Source of the DNA: Agrococcus jenensis
Lineage (GTDB): Bacteria > Actinomycetota > Actinomycetes > Actinomycetales > Microbacteriaceae
Assembly (NCBI RefSeq): GCF_003752465.1
Contig: NZ_RKHJ01000001.1
Coordinates: forward strand, 310,001-374,000
Direction: 5' to 3'
Length of the DNA stretch: 64,000 nucleotides
Below are positions 35,966 through 44,248 of this stretch, one piece after another. A program made the translations under genes and the position numbers. The notes beneath the pieces were generated by a model, which saw nothing but the letters and a program-made list of their open reading frames with translations, made no database searches and had not been told where the DNA came from. The first letter of the stretch is position 1, and every line of letters begins with the position of its first letter.

Positions 35966-37174
35966 TCAGGGCGCCGAGAGGATGCGCGCGAGCGCACCCT
36001 CAAGATAGTGAGCGAAGCGTGCTGGGTGCTCCGCGTGGGGGAAGTGCCCGAGGTCGGGCATCAGCTCGAACGAGGCGTTCGGGATGCGGCCTGCGAGCTC
36101 CCGCGACGCGCTGGGCGGCACGCTGGTGTCATACGCCCCCGAGAGCACGGCGATGTGCGGGCTGTCGAGAGTGAGCAGGTGCTCGACCTCGGCGAGGTCC
36201 CACTGCTGGTAGCCGGCGATGTCTGCGTCGTAGGCGCCGTAGCCGCCGCTCGAGTAGCCCCACCAGACGCGGTCGCGGTGCTCGAGCGGCGATGCCGGGT
36301 TCATCAGCCCATACGTCCATTCAGGCACATGCAGGGCCTGGTTGATGACCGCTGATCGCAGCGCGGGCGTGCTGCGGCCGGTCACCCGCGGCCCCGCCTG
36401 ACAGGAGACCGCGCCGGCGAATCGCTCGGGGTGGGTCGCGATGGCCCGCACCACGGCGGCGCCCGCCATCGACGGGCCGAGCAGGATCGGCCCGACGAGC
36501 GCCGTGGCATCCGCGATTGCGACGATGAGAGCGGTGTAGGCGCCGGGGTCCAGCCGGTACTCGACGGGATCGACGCCGGGTACGGGCGTCGACTTCCCGT
36601 GCCACGGCAGGTCGACGGCGACGAGCTCGAACCGATCACTGAGGTCGGTGTCGGTGATGAGGCCGTGGAACTGACTGGAGTCGCTGCCGGCTGTCGCGAG
36701 GCACAGCAGCTGCGGACCGGTGCCCGCGCGCTCAACGTAGACGTCGGATGTCCCGAGCGGCCCGTCGACCCGGACGTACTCGCCGCGCATCGTGAGCGGT
36801 CGCCGCGTCGGCGCCGACGGGGCCGACGCGGCCGGCGCCTGTCGGAGCGCCTCGATGAGACGGCGCAGCAGCTGCAGGTGCTGCGAGAACGCGAGCTCAT
36901 CTCCCGAGAGCGTCGCACGGCCGTCGCGCAGCATGGGCAGGACGTGATGGGCTCCTGCGTGCGGCGCGGCGTCGAGGAGCTGGGCCCACTCCGCATCACC
37001 GAGGCGGACCGCGAAGTCCGAACGCTCCGCCGCGGTGATCTTGCCGTCGCGGAGGCGGAGTCGCTGCGGGCCGCGGTCGTCGACGAGCGCGAACGACACA
37101 TCGGCTCCCCTGCTCATGGACAGCAGTCGCGCGTCGTCGCGCACGACGGCCAGGACGTCGGCCGGCAGGCTCAC
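35966..37174 (-). CDS. Alpha/beta hydrolase with an N-terminal SCP2-like domain
   Basis: A 402-residue protein. Residues about 1-110 (VSFALVDDRGPQRLRLRDGKITAAERSDFAVRLGDAEW...) look like a small SCP2/sterol-carrier-like lipid-binding domain. The rest is an alpha/beta hydrolase with nucleophile motif LGPSMAGAAV (Ser near 231), acid in LSGAYDTSVPPSAS and histidine in MPDLGHFPHAEHP. Such hydrolases include enol-lactonases and carbon-carbon bond hydrolases. The GTG start overlaps the stop of the lactonase-like gene by 4 bp. The N-terminal assignment is from pattern reading only. Confidence 0.72.
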   Translation of the reverse strand: MSLPADVLAVVRDDARLLSMSRGADVSFALVDDRGPQRLRLRDGKITAAERSDFAVRLGDAEWAQLLDAAPHAGAHHVLPMLRDGRATLSGDELAFSQHLQLLRRLIEALRQAPAASAPSAPTRRPLTMRGEYVRVDGPLGTSDVYVERAGTGPQLLCLATAGSDSSQFHGLITDTDLSDRFELVAVDLPWHGKSTPVPGVDPVEYRLDPGAYTALIVAIADATALVGPILLGPSMAGAAVVRAIATHPERFAGAVSCQAGPRVTGRSTPALRSAVINQALHVPEWTYGLMNPASPLEHRDRVWWGYSSGGYGAYDADIAGYQQWDLAEVEHLLTLDSPHIAVLSGAYDTSVPPSASRELAGRIPNASFELMPDLGHFPHAEHPARFAHYLEGALARILSAP

Positions 37175-37968
37175 CGCAGCCTGCCGATGACGGCCGCGAG
37201 GCCGGGCAGCTGGTCGCCGAGCGGCTCGAGGCGATCGAGCGTGCCGGCGTCGTGCCCGGTCAGCACGTGAGCGACGTCCATGCGCCGGATCTCGTCCAGC
37301 ACGCGGTACGACTGCGGCACGTCGACCATCGAGACGAACGGCATGTCACGCTCGAGCTCCTCGACGAAGTGCGCGGCGTCACTCGCGATGAGGACGCGGC
37401 CTGCCGTCGTCTCGACGATCGCCATCGACTGGCCCGGCGTATGCCCGCCGACCTCCACGAGCTCCACACCGTCCGCGATCGGGGCCCGCTCGCTGAACGG
37501 CCGGAGGCGACCCTCCGCCTGGACGCGCCGCAGCTCCTCGACCTCGTCGGGATCCCCGAAGTGCGAGAAGAGCGCGCGCGTCGCGATGTCGCTGGTCCAG
37601 AAGTCCATCTCGGACTGCGCGATGTGGACCGGAGATGCTCCGAACGCCGGCAGGTTGCCGATGTGGTCGTAGTGCGCGTGGGTGACGACGACCGGCACGC
37701 CCGAGGCGGGCTCGACGCCCAACCGGCGCAGCGCCTCCAGCGGGTCGATCAGCACCTCTCGCCCGCGCGAGGCCGCACCTGCTGCGGAGTAGCCGGTGTC
37801 GACGACGATCGCCTCGTCACCGCGGCGCAGCACCCAGAAGAAGTAGTCGAGCGTGAACGGGCCGTCCGGCTCGCCGTAGAACGGGTAGTTGAGGAAGACC
37901 TCGCTCCGTCGCGTGTCGCGCGTGCCGTGCCGCACGACCACGACCTCCCACGGATGCTGCGTCTGCAT
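37171..37968 (-). CDS. Metallo-beta-lactamase-fold hydrolase, lactonase-like
   Basis: A 265-residue protein with the dimetal motif THAHYDHIGNL (HXHXDH), the later GGHTPGQSM histidine, SDAAHF aspartate and TGHDAG histidine, all in the usual order. The size and the long substrate loop (YPFYGEPDGPFTLDYFFWVL) resemble N-acyl-homoserine lactonases and gamma-butyrolactonases (AiiA/AttM/BlcC). GGAGAGGG lies just before the ATG at 37968 and rules out the upstream in-frame codons. It lies inside the gntR operon between the CMD-family gene and the hydrolase. Confidence 0.85.
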   Translation of the reverse strand: MQTQHPWEVVVVRHGTRDTRRSEVFLNYPFYGEPDGPFTLDYFFWVLRRGDEAIVVDTGYSAAGAASRGREVLIDPLEALRRLGVEPASGVPVVVTHAHYDHIGNLPAFGASPVHIAQSEMDFWTSDIATRALFSHFGDPDEVEELRRVQAEGRLRPFSERAPIADGVELVEVGGHTPGQSMAIVETTAGRVLIASDAAHFVEELERDMPFVSMVDVPQSYRVLDEIRRMDVAHVLTGHDAGTLDRLEPLGDQLPGLAAVIGRLR

Positions 37969-37987
37969 GCTGCCCTCTCCGTACCAG

Positions 37988-38407
37988 CTATGCGCCGGAG
38001 CCGGAGCCGCCTTCGTGGACCGAGACGGTCGGCTCGATGCCGTCGGCACCGACGACCTCGCGCCAAGCGTCGAAACCGGCCTGGAAGGCGACGATGCCCG
38101 CTTCGGGCAGCGCGATCTCGATCGCCTCGAGGATCTCCGTGGGCGTGAGGCCCAGGTCGAGCGCGACGCGGATGTGCGACTGGATGTGCCCCTTCGAGGC
38201 GCGCATGACCGTCAGCGAGACGATGAAGATGAGCTCCTTCGTCTTGCGGTCGAGCGTGCGCTGGTCGAGGTACGCGGCGGAGACCATCTGGTTCGCCGCC
38301 TGCAGCACCGGGAAATCCTGCTTCGCCATGACCTTGTGATAGTCGAGCACGTAGCCGCGCTTGCGCGCCATCTCGTCGATGTAGTCCTGCGGGTCGATGG
38401 TCGTCAT
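37988..38407 (-). CDS. Carboxymuconolactone decarboxylase family protein
   Basis: A 139-residue all-helical protein. TLDRKTKELIFIVSLTVMRASKGHIQSHIRVALDLGLTPTEILEAIEIA fits the CMD/AhpD fold, with the conserved HIQSHIRVAL helix. The AhpD CXXC is absent, so a peroxidase role is unlikely and it is closer to the PcaC branch. It starts with an ATGA overlap on the preceding dehydrogenase gene. PcaC decarboxylates 4-carboxymuconolactone; here no other protocatechuate genes are seen, so the substrate may differ. Confidence 0.85.
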   Translation of the reverse strand: MTTIDPQDYIDEMARKRGYVLDYHKVMAKQDFPVLQAANQMVSAAYLDQRTLDRKTKELIFIVSLTVMRASKGHIQSHIRVALDLGLTPTEILEAIEIALPEAGIVAFQAGFDAWREVVGADGIEPTVSVHEGGSGSGA

Positions 38408-39300
38408 AGGGGCTGCCCTTCGTCGATGCTGATGCCCGTCGCCCTCGCGTAGACGCGAGCGATCTCGGTGTGGTCGGGGTGCTCGCCGAGGCCGGCGCGG
38501 CCCTCTGCGAGCGTGGTGAACGCGGCTCCGGTCACCGGCGCAAAGCCCACCTCGCCCGCCATCTGCACCGCGATGCCCATGTCCTTGAGCATCAGGTCGT
38601 AGGCGAATCGCGAGGCGTAGGTGCCGGGGAGGATGTGCTGAGGGAACTTGACCTGCGTCGCCTGGCTCATGCCAGTGGATGCATTCAAGACCTCGACCAT
38701 CGTCGCGGGCTCGATGCCGAAGTGCTTGGCGACGGTGACCGCCTCGGTCGCGGCTGCGATGTTTGTCGCGCTCACGAGGTTGTTCAACGCCTTCGCGGCG
38801 TGCCCGGCACCAGCCGGGCCGACGTGGACGATGGAGGTGCCGACCGTCTCGAGGTGCGGCATGGCGCGGGCCACCGCGTCATCCTCGCCACCGACCATGA
38901 TCGTCAGCTCACCGGTCTCCGCCTTCGCGATGCCGCCGGAGACCGGTGCGTCGACGTACTCGAGGCCGAGGCCCGCCGCGAACGCGGCGAGCGCGCGGGT
39001 GCTCGCCGGCTCGCTCGAGCCCATGTCGATCACGAGCGCTCCCTTCGGCAGTCGCGCGAACAGACCGTCGCCCTGCAGCGCCTCCTCGACGTGACGGCTG
39101 GTCGGCAGCATGAGGATGACGACGTCGGCATCCGCACCCTGCGACGCCAGGTCGGACACCGCGACCGCGTCCGACGCATCGGCGACCGCCTTCGCGGCCT
39201 CGGCGAACACGTCGTAGACGCGGGTCTCGAAGGCCGCGGCGTGCAGGCGCGCCATCGGCGCACCCATCCGCCCAAGGCCGAGGAAGAGGGTGACGCTCAT
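38404..39300 (-). CDS. Beta-hydroxyacid dehydrogenase (3-hydroxyisobutyrate / gamma-hydroxybutyrate dehydrogenase type)
   Basis: A 298-residue enzyme with the NAD(P) motif FLGLGRMGAPMA, the family signature DAPVSGGIAKAETGELTIMVGG and the catalytic lysine (about 171) in GAGHAAKALNN. Members oxidise 3-hydroxyisobutyrate, tartronate semialdehyde or gamma-hydroxybutyrate, so the substrate class (short hydroxy acid to semialdehyde) is clear but the exact one is not. It overlaps gntR (ATGA) and the CMD gene (ATGA), so all are on one operon. The nearby semialdehyde dehydrogenase could take its product. Confidence 0.9.
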   Translation of the reverse strand: MSVTLFLGLGRMGAPMARLHAAAFETRVYDVFAEAAKAVADASDAVAVSDLASQGADADVVILMLPTSRHVEEALQGDGLFARLPKGALVIDMGSSEPASTRALAAFAAGLGLEYVDAPVSGGIAKAETGELTIMVGGEDDAVARAMPHLETVGTSIVHVGPAGAGHAAKALNNLVSATNIAAATEAVTVAKHFGIEPATMVEVLNASTGMSQATQVKFPQHILPGTYASRFAYDLMLKDMGIAVQMAGEVGFAPVTGAAFTTLAEGRAGLGEHPDHTEIARVYARATGISIDEGQPL

Positions 39301-39962
39301 GCGAACGCCTCCTGACGGTCGTCGAGATGCTCGAGGGCGATCACGGATGCCGCCATCACGTGGGCGACGGAAAGCTCGTACGCAGCGTCGGCGTCGCCGC
39401 GCGCGATCGCGGCGACGACCGCGCTGAGCTCCGCGCGCATCTGCGGGTGGCGGTTCGGCGACGACAGCGTGACTGCCCGAAGCTGGCTGATGCGAGCCTG
39501 CACGTTGGCAAGCTGCTCCCCGATGATGTGGTTGCGGCTCGCCGCGATGAGCGCGGCGTAGAAGTCGTTCTTGACCGCGAGCAGTGCTTCGAGGCTCGCA
39601 GGGGCCTCCTCGTCGATCTTCGAGAAGGCGTCCTCCAGCGCGCCGATGGATGTCTCGTCCCCGTGCTCGGCGGCGAGGCGCGCCGCGGCAGCCTCCAGAG
39701 CGGCGCGCACCTCGTACAGCTGCCGGGCCTCATCGCGCGTCAGGCGTGTGACGACGGGCCCCGATCCCGGTTCCATGCGGATCAGCCGCTCCGACTCGAG
39801 CTGCCGGAGCGCCTCCCGCACGACCGTGCGGCTCACGCCCAGCCGCTGCTCGACGGCCTTCTCAGTGATCCGAGAGCCCGGGGCCAGCTCACCCCGCATG
39901 ATGGCGGTGCGGATCTCCTCCACCGCCTGCTCCCGCAGGGGCGCTGCACGTCGTTCCAGCAT
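39297..39962 (-). CDS. GntR-family regulator with FCD effector domain
   Basis: A 221-residue repressor. The winged helix is REQAVEEIRTAIMRGELAPGSRITEKAVEQRLGVSRTVVREALRQLESERLI, the FadR-type form. Residues about 85-210 form the all-helical FCD ligand domain (LYEVRAALEAAAARLA ... DFYAALIAASRNH ... ELSVAHVMAAS). GAGGAGG seven bases before the ATG at 39962 fixes the start against the upstream in-frame ATG. It is the first gene of its operon and sits under a 23-bp palindrome, so autoregulation is likely, with a hydroxy acid or lactone as possible inducer. Confidence 0.9.
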   Translation of the reverse strand: MLERRAAPLREQAVEEIRTAIMRGELAPGSRITEKAVEQRLGVSRTVVREALRQLESERLIRMEPGSGPVVTRLTRDEARQLYEVRAALEAAAARLAAEHGDETSIGALEDAFSKIDEEAPASLEALLAVKNDFYAALIAASRNHIIGEQLANVQARISQLRAVTLSSPNRHPQMRAELSAVVAAIARGDADAAYELSVAHVMAASVIALEHLDDRQEAFA

Positions 39963-39980
39963 GGGGCGACCTCCTCGTCT

Positions 39981-40003
39981 GTATGACCGTAATACGATCA
40001 TAC
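39981..40003. promoter_or_regulatory. Operator of the gntR operon (23-bp near-perfect palindrome)
   Basis: The left arm GTATGACCGTA and the right arm TACGATCATAC pair with one mismatch around a central A. It lies 18 nt upstream of the gntR ATG, over the expected promoter. The left arm recurs unchanged at 32508-32518, and a shorter relative lies at 35947. Confidence 0.7.
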
Positions 40004-40016
40004 CTGCGGGAGCAAG

Positions 40017-42176
40017 TCAGCGCGGTCCGCGACCCAGCTTCGACGGCCACCATGTGTTCGGCCCGATCTCGAGCGCGAGCGCGGGCACGAGCAGCGAGCG
40101 CACGAGGGTCGTGTCGATGAGCACGCCCAGGGCGACGATGATCGCGAGCTGCAGCAGGAAGAGCACGGGGATGACGCCAAGGGCGGCGAAGGTGGCCGCG
40201 AGCACGACCCCGGCTGAGGTGATGACGCCTCCGGTCACGCGCAGCCCGCGCAGCACGCCGCGTCGGTGCCCGATCCGGCCGACCTCCTCGCGCACCCGCG
40301 TCATGAGGAAGATGTTGTAGTCGACGCCGAGCGCGACGAGGAAGACGAACGCGAAGAGCGGCACCGACGGATCCATCGCCGGGATGCCGAGCGCCGTGAG
40401 GATGAGCGCACCGACGCCGAGCGCGGTGCCGTACGACAGCACCGTCGTGGCGAGCAGCAGCAGCGCGGCGGCGATCGAGCGCAGCAGCAGCATCAGGATG
40501 AGCGAGATGACGACGAGCACGATCGGGATGATGAGCGCGCGATCGCGCTGGGACGCGTCGTTCGTGTCGATCGCTGTGGCCGTCGGCCCGCCGACGATGC
40601 CGTCGGCGGACGCGCCGTGGACGACATCCCGCAGCTCGCGCACGACCTGCTGGGCCTCGTCGGAGTCGGGTGCGGCGACGAGCGTCGCCTGCAGCAGCAC
40701 CTGCCCGTCGACGACGGTCGGGGCGGCCGCCGCGAACGGCGACGCGGGGTCGACCGGCAGCGGGATGGACCCGGACGGCGAGTCCTCGCTCGCGACCGCG
40801 ACACCCTCGACGCCCTCGGCGTCTGCCAGGGCCTCCGCCACCGCGTCCTGATCCGCCTCCGGCACGACGACCTGCGTGGGGCTGCCCGAGCCGCCCGGGT
40901 AATGCGCCGACAGCAGCGCCTGCCCGTCGCGTGCCTCGGACTCGCCGACGACGAAATCGCTCGAGGGCACGCCGTTGGCCTGCAGCTGCGTGACGCCGAG
41001 CGCGCCAGCGCCGAGCACGAGCGCGGTGACGATCCAGACGGCCCGCGAGCGGCGGTCGACCAGGCGGGCGACGGCGCCCCACACGCCCTTGTCCTCGGGC
41101 TTCGTGCGGGGACGCGCGGGCGTCGGCGCGACGGGCCAGAAGGCGACGCGGCCGAACGCGAGCAGCAGCGCGGGCAGGAGCGTGAGCCCGGCGAGGATCG
41201 AGGTCGCGATCCCGATGGCCGCCACCGGCCCGAGCTGCTGGTTCGAGACCAGGTCGCTCAGCAGCAGGCAGAGGAGGCCGGCGATGACGGTGCCGCCGGA
41301 GGCGACGATCGGCTCGGTGGAGCCGCGCAGCGCGGCGAGCGTCGCCTGCCAGCGCGACTGCGTCTGCCCGAGCGCCTCGCGGAACCGCGCGGTGTAGAGC
41401 AGCGCGTAGTCGGTGGCGGCGCCGACCACGAGGATGAAGAGGATGCCCTGCGTCTGACCGCTGAGCGTCAGGATGTCGGCCTGCGCGAGCGTGAACACGA
41501 TGAGGATCGCGAGGCAGAGCGCCGCCACGGACGTGAAGAGGACGAGCAGCGGCAGCAGCGGTGAGCGGTAGACGAGCACCAGGATGATGAAGACCGCGCC
41601 GAGGGCGACGAGCAGCAGGATGCCGTCGATCCCCTCGAAGGCCGCTGCGATGTCGGCGGTGAAGCCGGCCGGCCCCGTGACCGCCGCCTGCACGCCCTCG
41701 CCCAGGTCGGCATCCGTCACCTCGGCGCGCAGCTCCTCGACGACCCCGGTGAGGTCGCTCGACGGCCCGCTCGCGTCGAGCAGGGCGACGATCTGCGCCG
41801 CCTGGCCGTCGTCGCTCGGCACGACGGGCGAGGTCTCGACGACGCCGTCGAGCTCGGCGATGGCCTGCTGCAGCGCGTCGACGCCCTCGAGCGCGGAGGC
41901 GTCGAGCTCCGCGTCGGCCGCGACCACCACGATCGCGGGCAGCTCGTCGGCACCGAGGAACTCGGGCAGCAGCGCCTGCACCTCGGTCGACTCGGCAGTC
42001 GCCGGCAGGAAGCTGGTCTGGTCGTTCGAGACGACCGTCGAGAGCTTGCCAAAGGTCGGCCCGCCGATGCCCGCGGCCGCGAGCCAGCCGAGGATGAGCA
42101 CCGCGGGGATGAGCACCCGCAGCCAGCGGGGCACGCCGCGGCGTTCGGAGCGGTCGGTCGGGTGCGACGAAGTCAT
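40017..42176 (-). CDS. MMPL/RND-family membrane transporter
   Basis: A 719-residue protein with the internal duplication of MMPL proteins: an N-terminal helix, a periplasmic loop (about 45-165), five helices, a second loop (about 380-520) and five more helices. GAATDYALLYTARFREAL and VALGVDYNIFLMTRVREEV are the paired MMPL signatures, with Asp-Tyr for proton coupling. Family members export lipids or drugs. No acyltransferase, polyketide or TetR gene is adjacent. TATAGT 8 nt before the ATG suggests a leaderless mRNA. Confidence 0.9.
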   Translation of the reverse strand: MTSSHPTDRSERRGVPRWLRVLIPAVLILGWLAAAGIGGPTFGKLSTVVSNDQTSFLPATAESTEVQALLPEFLGADELPAIVVVAADAELDASALEGVDALQQAIAELDGVVETSPVVPSDDGQAAQIVALLDASGPSSDLTGVVEELRAEVTDADLGEGVQAAVTGPAGFTADIAAAFEGIDGILLLVALGAVFIILVLVYRSPLLPLLVLFTSVAALCLAILIVFTLAQADILTLSGQTQGILFILVVGAATDYALLYTARFREALGQTQSRWQATLAALRGSTEPIVASGGTVIAGLLCLLLSDLVSNQQLGPVAAIGIATSILAGLTLLPALLLAFGRVAFWPVAPTPARPRTKPEDKGVWGAVARLVDRRSRAVWIVTALVLGAGALGVTQLQANGVPSSDFVVGESEARDGQALLSAHYPGGSGSPTQVVVPEADQDAVAEALADAEGVEGVAVASEDSPSGSIPLPVDPASPFAAAAPTVVDGQVLLQATLVAAPDSDEAQQVVRELRDVVHGASADGIVGGPTATAIDTNDASQRDRALIIPIVLVVISLILMLLLRSIAAALLLLATTVLSYGTALGVGALILTALGIPAMDPSVPLFAFVFLVALGVDYNIFLMTRVREEVGRIGHRRGVLRGLRVTGGVITSAGVVLAATFAALGVIPVLFLLQLAIIVALGVLIDTTLVRSLLVPALALEIGPNTWWPSKLGRGPR

Positions 42177-42255
42177 GCAGACAGACTATATGTACTCGGC
42201 CTACTTGTCGTCGGCTAACGATGCGAGGGTCGATGCACCTCGCCGCACTCCGTGG

Positions 42256-42828
42256 TCACGGCCGTGCCACGACCTCCACGCCCGCGTCTCGCAGCTCGTC
42301 GAGTGCCGTCGCCCGCGACTCCGCAGCGACCGCCGACGTCAGGCCGTCGATGACGCGCACCTTGATGCCGGCGAGCGCCGCGTCGAGCGCCGACGACTTG
42401 ACGCAGTAGTCCGTGGCGATCCCCACGACGTCCAGCTCGTCGATCCCCTGCTCGGCGAGCACCTCGTCGAGCGTCTCGCCATCGTCGGTGACGCCCTCGA
42501 ACGCGGAGTAGGCGGGCTTGCCCTGCCCCTTCTTGACGTGCACGTCGATCGCGAGCGCGTCGAGCGCCGGGTGGTACTCAGCCCCGGGCGAGCCCGCGAC
42601 GCAGTGCACGGGCCACGTGTCGACGAAGTCGGGCGCGCCGGGCGCGAAGTGGCCGCCGTTGTCGCCGGTCGCGTCGTGCCAGTCCCGGCTGGCAGCGACG
42701 AGGTCGTAGGCGTGGGCGCGGAGGTGCTCGGTGATGGCCGCAGCCACCGCGGCACCGCCGTCGGTTGCGAGGGCGCCGCCCTCGGTGAAGTCGTTCTGGA
42801 CGTCGACGATGAGGATGCCACGGGTCAT
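42256..42828 (-). CDS. pncA: Nicotinamidase
   Basis: A 190-residue isochorismatase-fold enzyme for NAD salvage (nicotinamide to nicotinate). The catalytic triad is visible: Asp in LIVDVQNDFTEGG, Lys in VHVKKGQGK and Cys in GIATDYCVKSSALDA. The metal site is DWHDATGDNGGHFAP. TACCCT 6 nt before the ATG suggests a leaderless mRNA. Confidence 0.94.
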   Translation of the reverse strand: MTRGILIVDVQNDFTEGGALATDGGAAVAAAITEHLRAHAYDLVAASRDWHDATGDNGGHFAPGAPDFVDTWPVHCVAGSPGAEYHPALDALAIDVHVKKGQGKPAYSAFEGVTDDGETLDEVLAEQGIDELDVVGIATDYCVKSSALDAALAGIKVRVIDGLTSAVAAESRATALDELRDAGVEVVARP

Positions 42829-42904
42829 GCATGCAGGGTAGCGAGGGGCCGTGGGTCAGGTCGCTCCATGGTGCATCGCAGACGGGCTCTGCCACCATCG
42901 ACCC

Positions 42905-43108
42905 ATGAGCCAGCACCCCAGCCGCGACGCGGCCGCCGAGCACCTCCGCACCGCTCTCGCCGAGATCGATCCCGACGGCAGCGTCGACCGGTCGGAGGTC
43001 GAGGGCCACGCGATCACCCACCACCCGCGCGAGGGGGTCGAGGACGACTGGCGCGTCGCCGAGGGCACCGAGCTCGAGCAGATCGTCGGCCGGCTGCGCG
43101 ACCGCTGA
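42905..43108 (+). CDS. Small acidic protein of unknown function
   Basis: A 67-residue protein, rich in Asp, Glu and His, with no membrane segment. The text SQHPSRDAAAEHLRTALAEIDPDGSVDRSEVEGHAITHHPREGVEDDWRVA looks like a real protein, and the ATG at 42905 starts it cleanly, but I do not recognise a family. It stands between divergent pncA and the convergent CHAP gene. A frame extending to 42851 is possible but less convincing. Confidence 0.5.
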   Translation: MSQHPSRDAAAEHLRTALAEIDPDGSVDRSEVEGHAITHHPREGVEDDWRVAEGTELEQIVGRLRDR

Positions 43109-43120
43109 CCGGCGCGGTGC

Positions 43121-43999
43121 TCAGCCATCGCTCAGCCGCTTCGCGAGGTCGCTCGCCGCATCGGCCCCGAGCCCGTCCTTCAGCTGTGCAGCCAGCGCGT
43201 CGACGTCCAGGGCAGGGCGCGCCTTGAGACGGCCGACCGATCCGGTCAGTCCCTGCACCAGCGCGAGGATGGCCTGGTCGTAGCTGTACTGCCCCGGGGC
43301 GATCTGGCCCTCTCTGATGGCCTTCACATATGCGAGGGTCTCGTCGAGACGCTTGCTCGCGTCGTCCACCTTCTGCACCATGGCGCGCAGCTCGTCGACG
43401 GTCACGTCGCCCCACGAGTACCTGCCACGACCGCCAGGGCTCAGGAGGTTGTCGAGGTGGTCGCGCAGTGCGGCGATCTCCGCGCGGATCTCGGCTGCTT
43501 CGGACATGGTGAGCTCCCCTTCTGCCTTGCTGTCGTGCGCGCTCGCGACGCCCGGCGCACCGGCGAGCGGCTGTATCGGCCGGAGGTAGCCGAGCAGGTG
43601 CCGCTTCCTGATCGTGCTGCGCTCCGAGTACCGATGCCCCATGAAGTTCTGGTTCATGACGTCCAGGCTCGGGCCACGGTCGCGCTCCACGACCGCAACA
43701 TGCCCCGACTCCGACTGTGGCCGAGTCATCGCAGCCGACCAGATCGCGACGTCGCCCCACTGCGCTCGTGCGTCGCCCGCGACCCGCTGGAGCCATCTGC
43801 TCGGGCGATCCACGTCGGTCTCGAATTCCGTCCACCACTGCCACGCGAAGTCGGCGACGTGGCCGATGCCCCAGGGCGCACCGAGCACCCGCATGTAGTA
43901 GTCGCGGACGAGATCCGTGCACTGCGGATGTGGCTGCCCAGCCGAGTTGTCGATCTCCTTGCCCTCGACGTCCTCCAGCCACTCGGCGAAGGTGATCAC
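43121..43999 (-). CDS. CHAP-domain endolysin-like protein with a strong internal start
   Basis: A 292-residue protein without a signal peptide. Residues about 1-140 form a CHAP amidase/peptidase domain: Cys27 in HPQCTDLVRDYYMRVL and His100 in SGHVAVVERD, followed by the MNQNFMG asparagine region. A 20-residue linker leads to a second part (165-292) with helical, coiled-coil-like and Gly-rich segments. Met165 (43507) is preceded by GGGGAG at 6 nt, a better SD than the GGAGG before the main GTG. Known CHAP endolysins such as enterococcal Lys170 use such an internal start to make extra wall-binding subunits. It is probably phage-derived, and no other phage gene is seen. Confidence 0.8.
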   Translation of the reverse strand: MITFAEWLEDVEGKEIDNSAGQPHPQCTDLVRDYYMRVLGAPWGIGHVADFAWQWWTEFETDVDRPSRWLQRVAGDARAQWGDVAIWSAAMTRPQSESGHVAVVERDRGPSLDVMNQNFMGHRYSERSTIRKRHLLGYLRPIQPLAGAPGVASAHDSKAEGELTMSEAAEIRAEIAALRDHLDNLLSPGGRGRYSWGDVTVDELRAMVQKVDDASKRLDETLAYVKAIREGQIAPGQYSYDQAILALVQGLTGSVGRLKARPALDVDALAAQLKDGLGADAASDLAKRLSDG

Positions 44000-44248
44000 G
44001 GATCCTCCGCTCCCTGGCAGCAGCGTCTCGCGATCGCACGCGTGACCGCGGCACCCGTGACCGGTGCGCTTCCGTTTCTACTCGCCGCACTGGCGCTCGT
44101 CCAGGTGCGATCTGAGCGACGCGGACCGCAGGCCGACAGCGCTGACTCACGCGTCCGTGGTGCACCCTGAGCCGATCGAGCGTCGACCCTGCGCTCGCCC
44201 TCTGCGTCACCCCGGCCGCCGTCCAGTCGGCGTCCCTACCGTTCGAAT

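Noticed and set aside
37988..38407. AhpD-type peroxidase
   Set aside because: The CXXC redox motif of AhpD is absent, so only membership in the wider CMD family is supported.
40017..42176. A secondary-metabolite cluster around the MMPL transporter
   Set aside because: No polyketide, peptide-synthetase or acyl-activating gene lies within several kilobases.
44000..44248. Intact 61-bp repeat in this gap
   Set aside because: Only end-like fragments (CGATCTGAGCG and CCTGAGCCGATCG, about 71 bp end to end) are seen and the length rule is broken, so I mention it only as a possible remnant.
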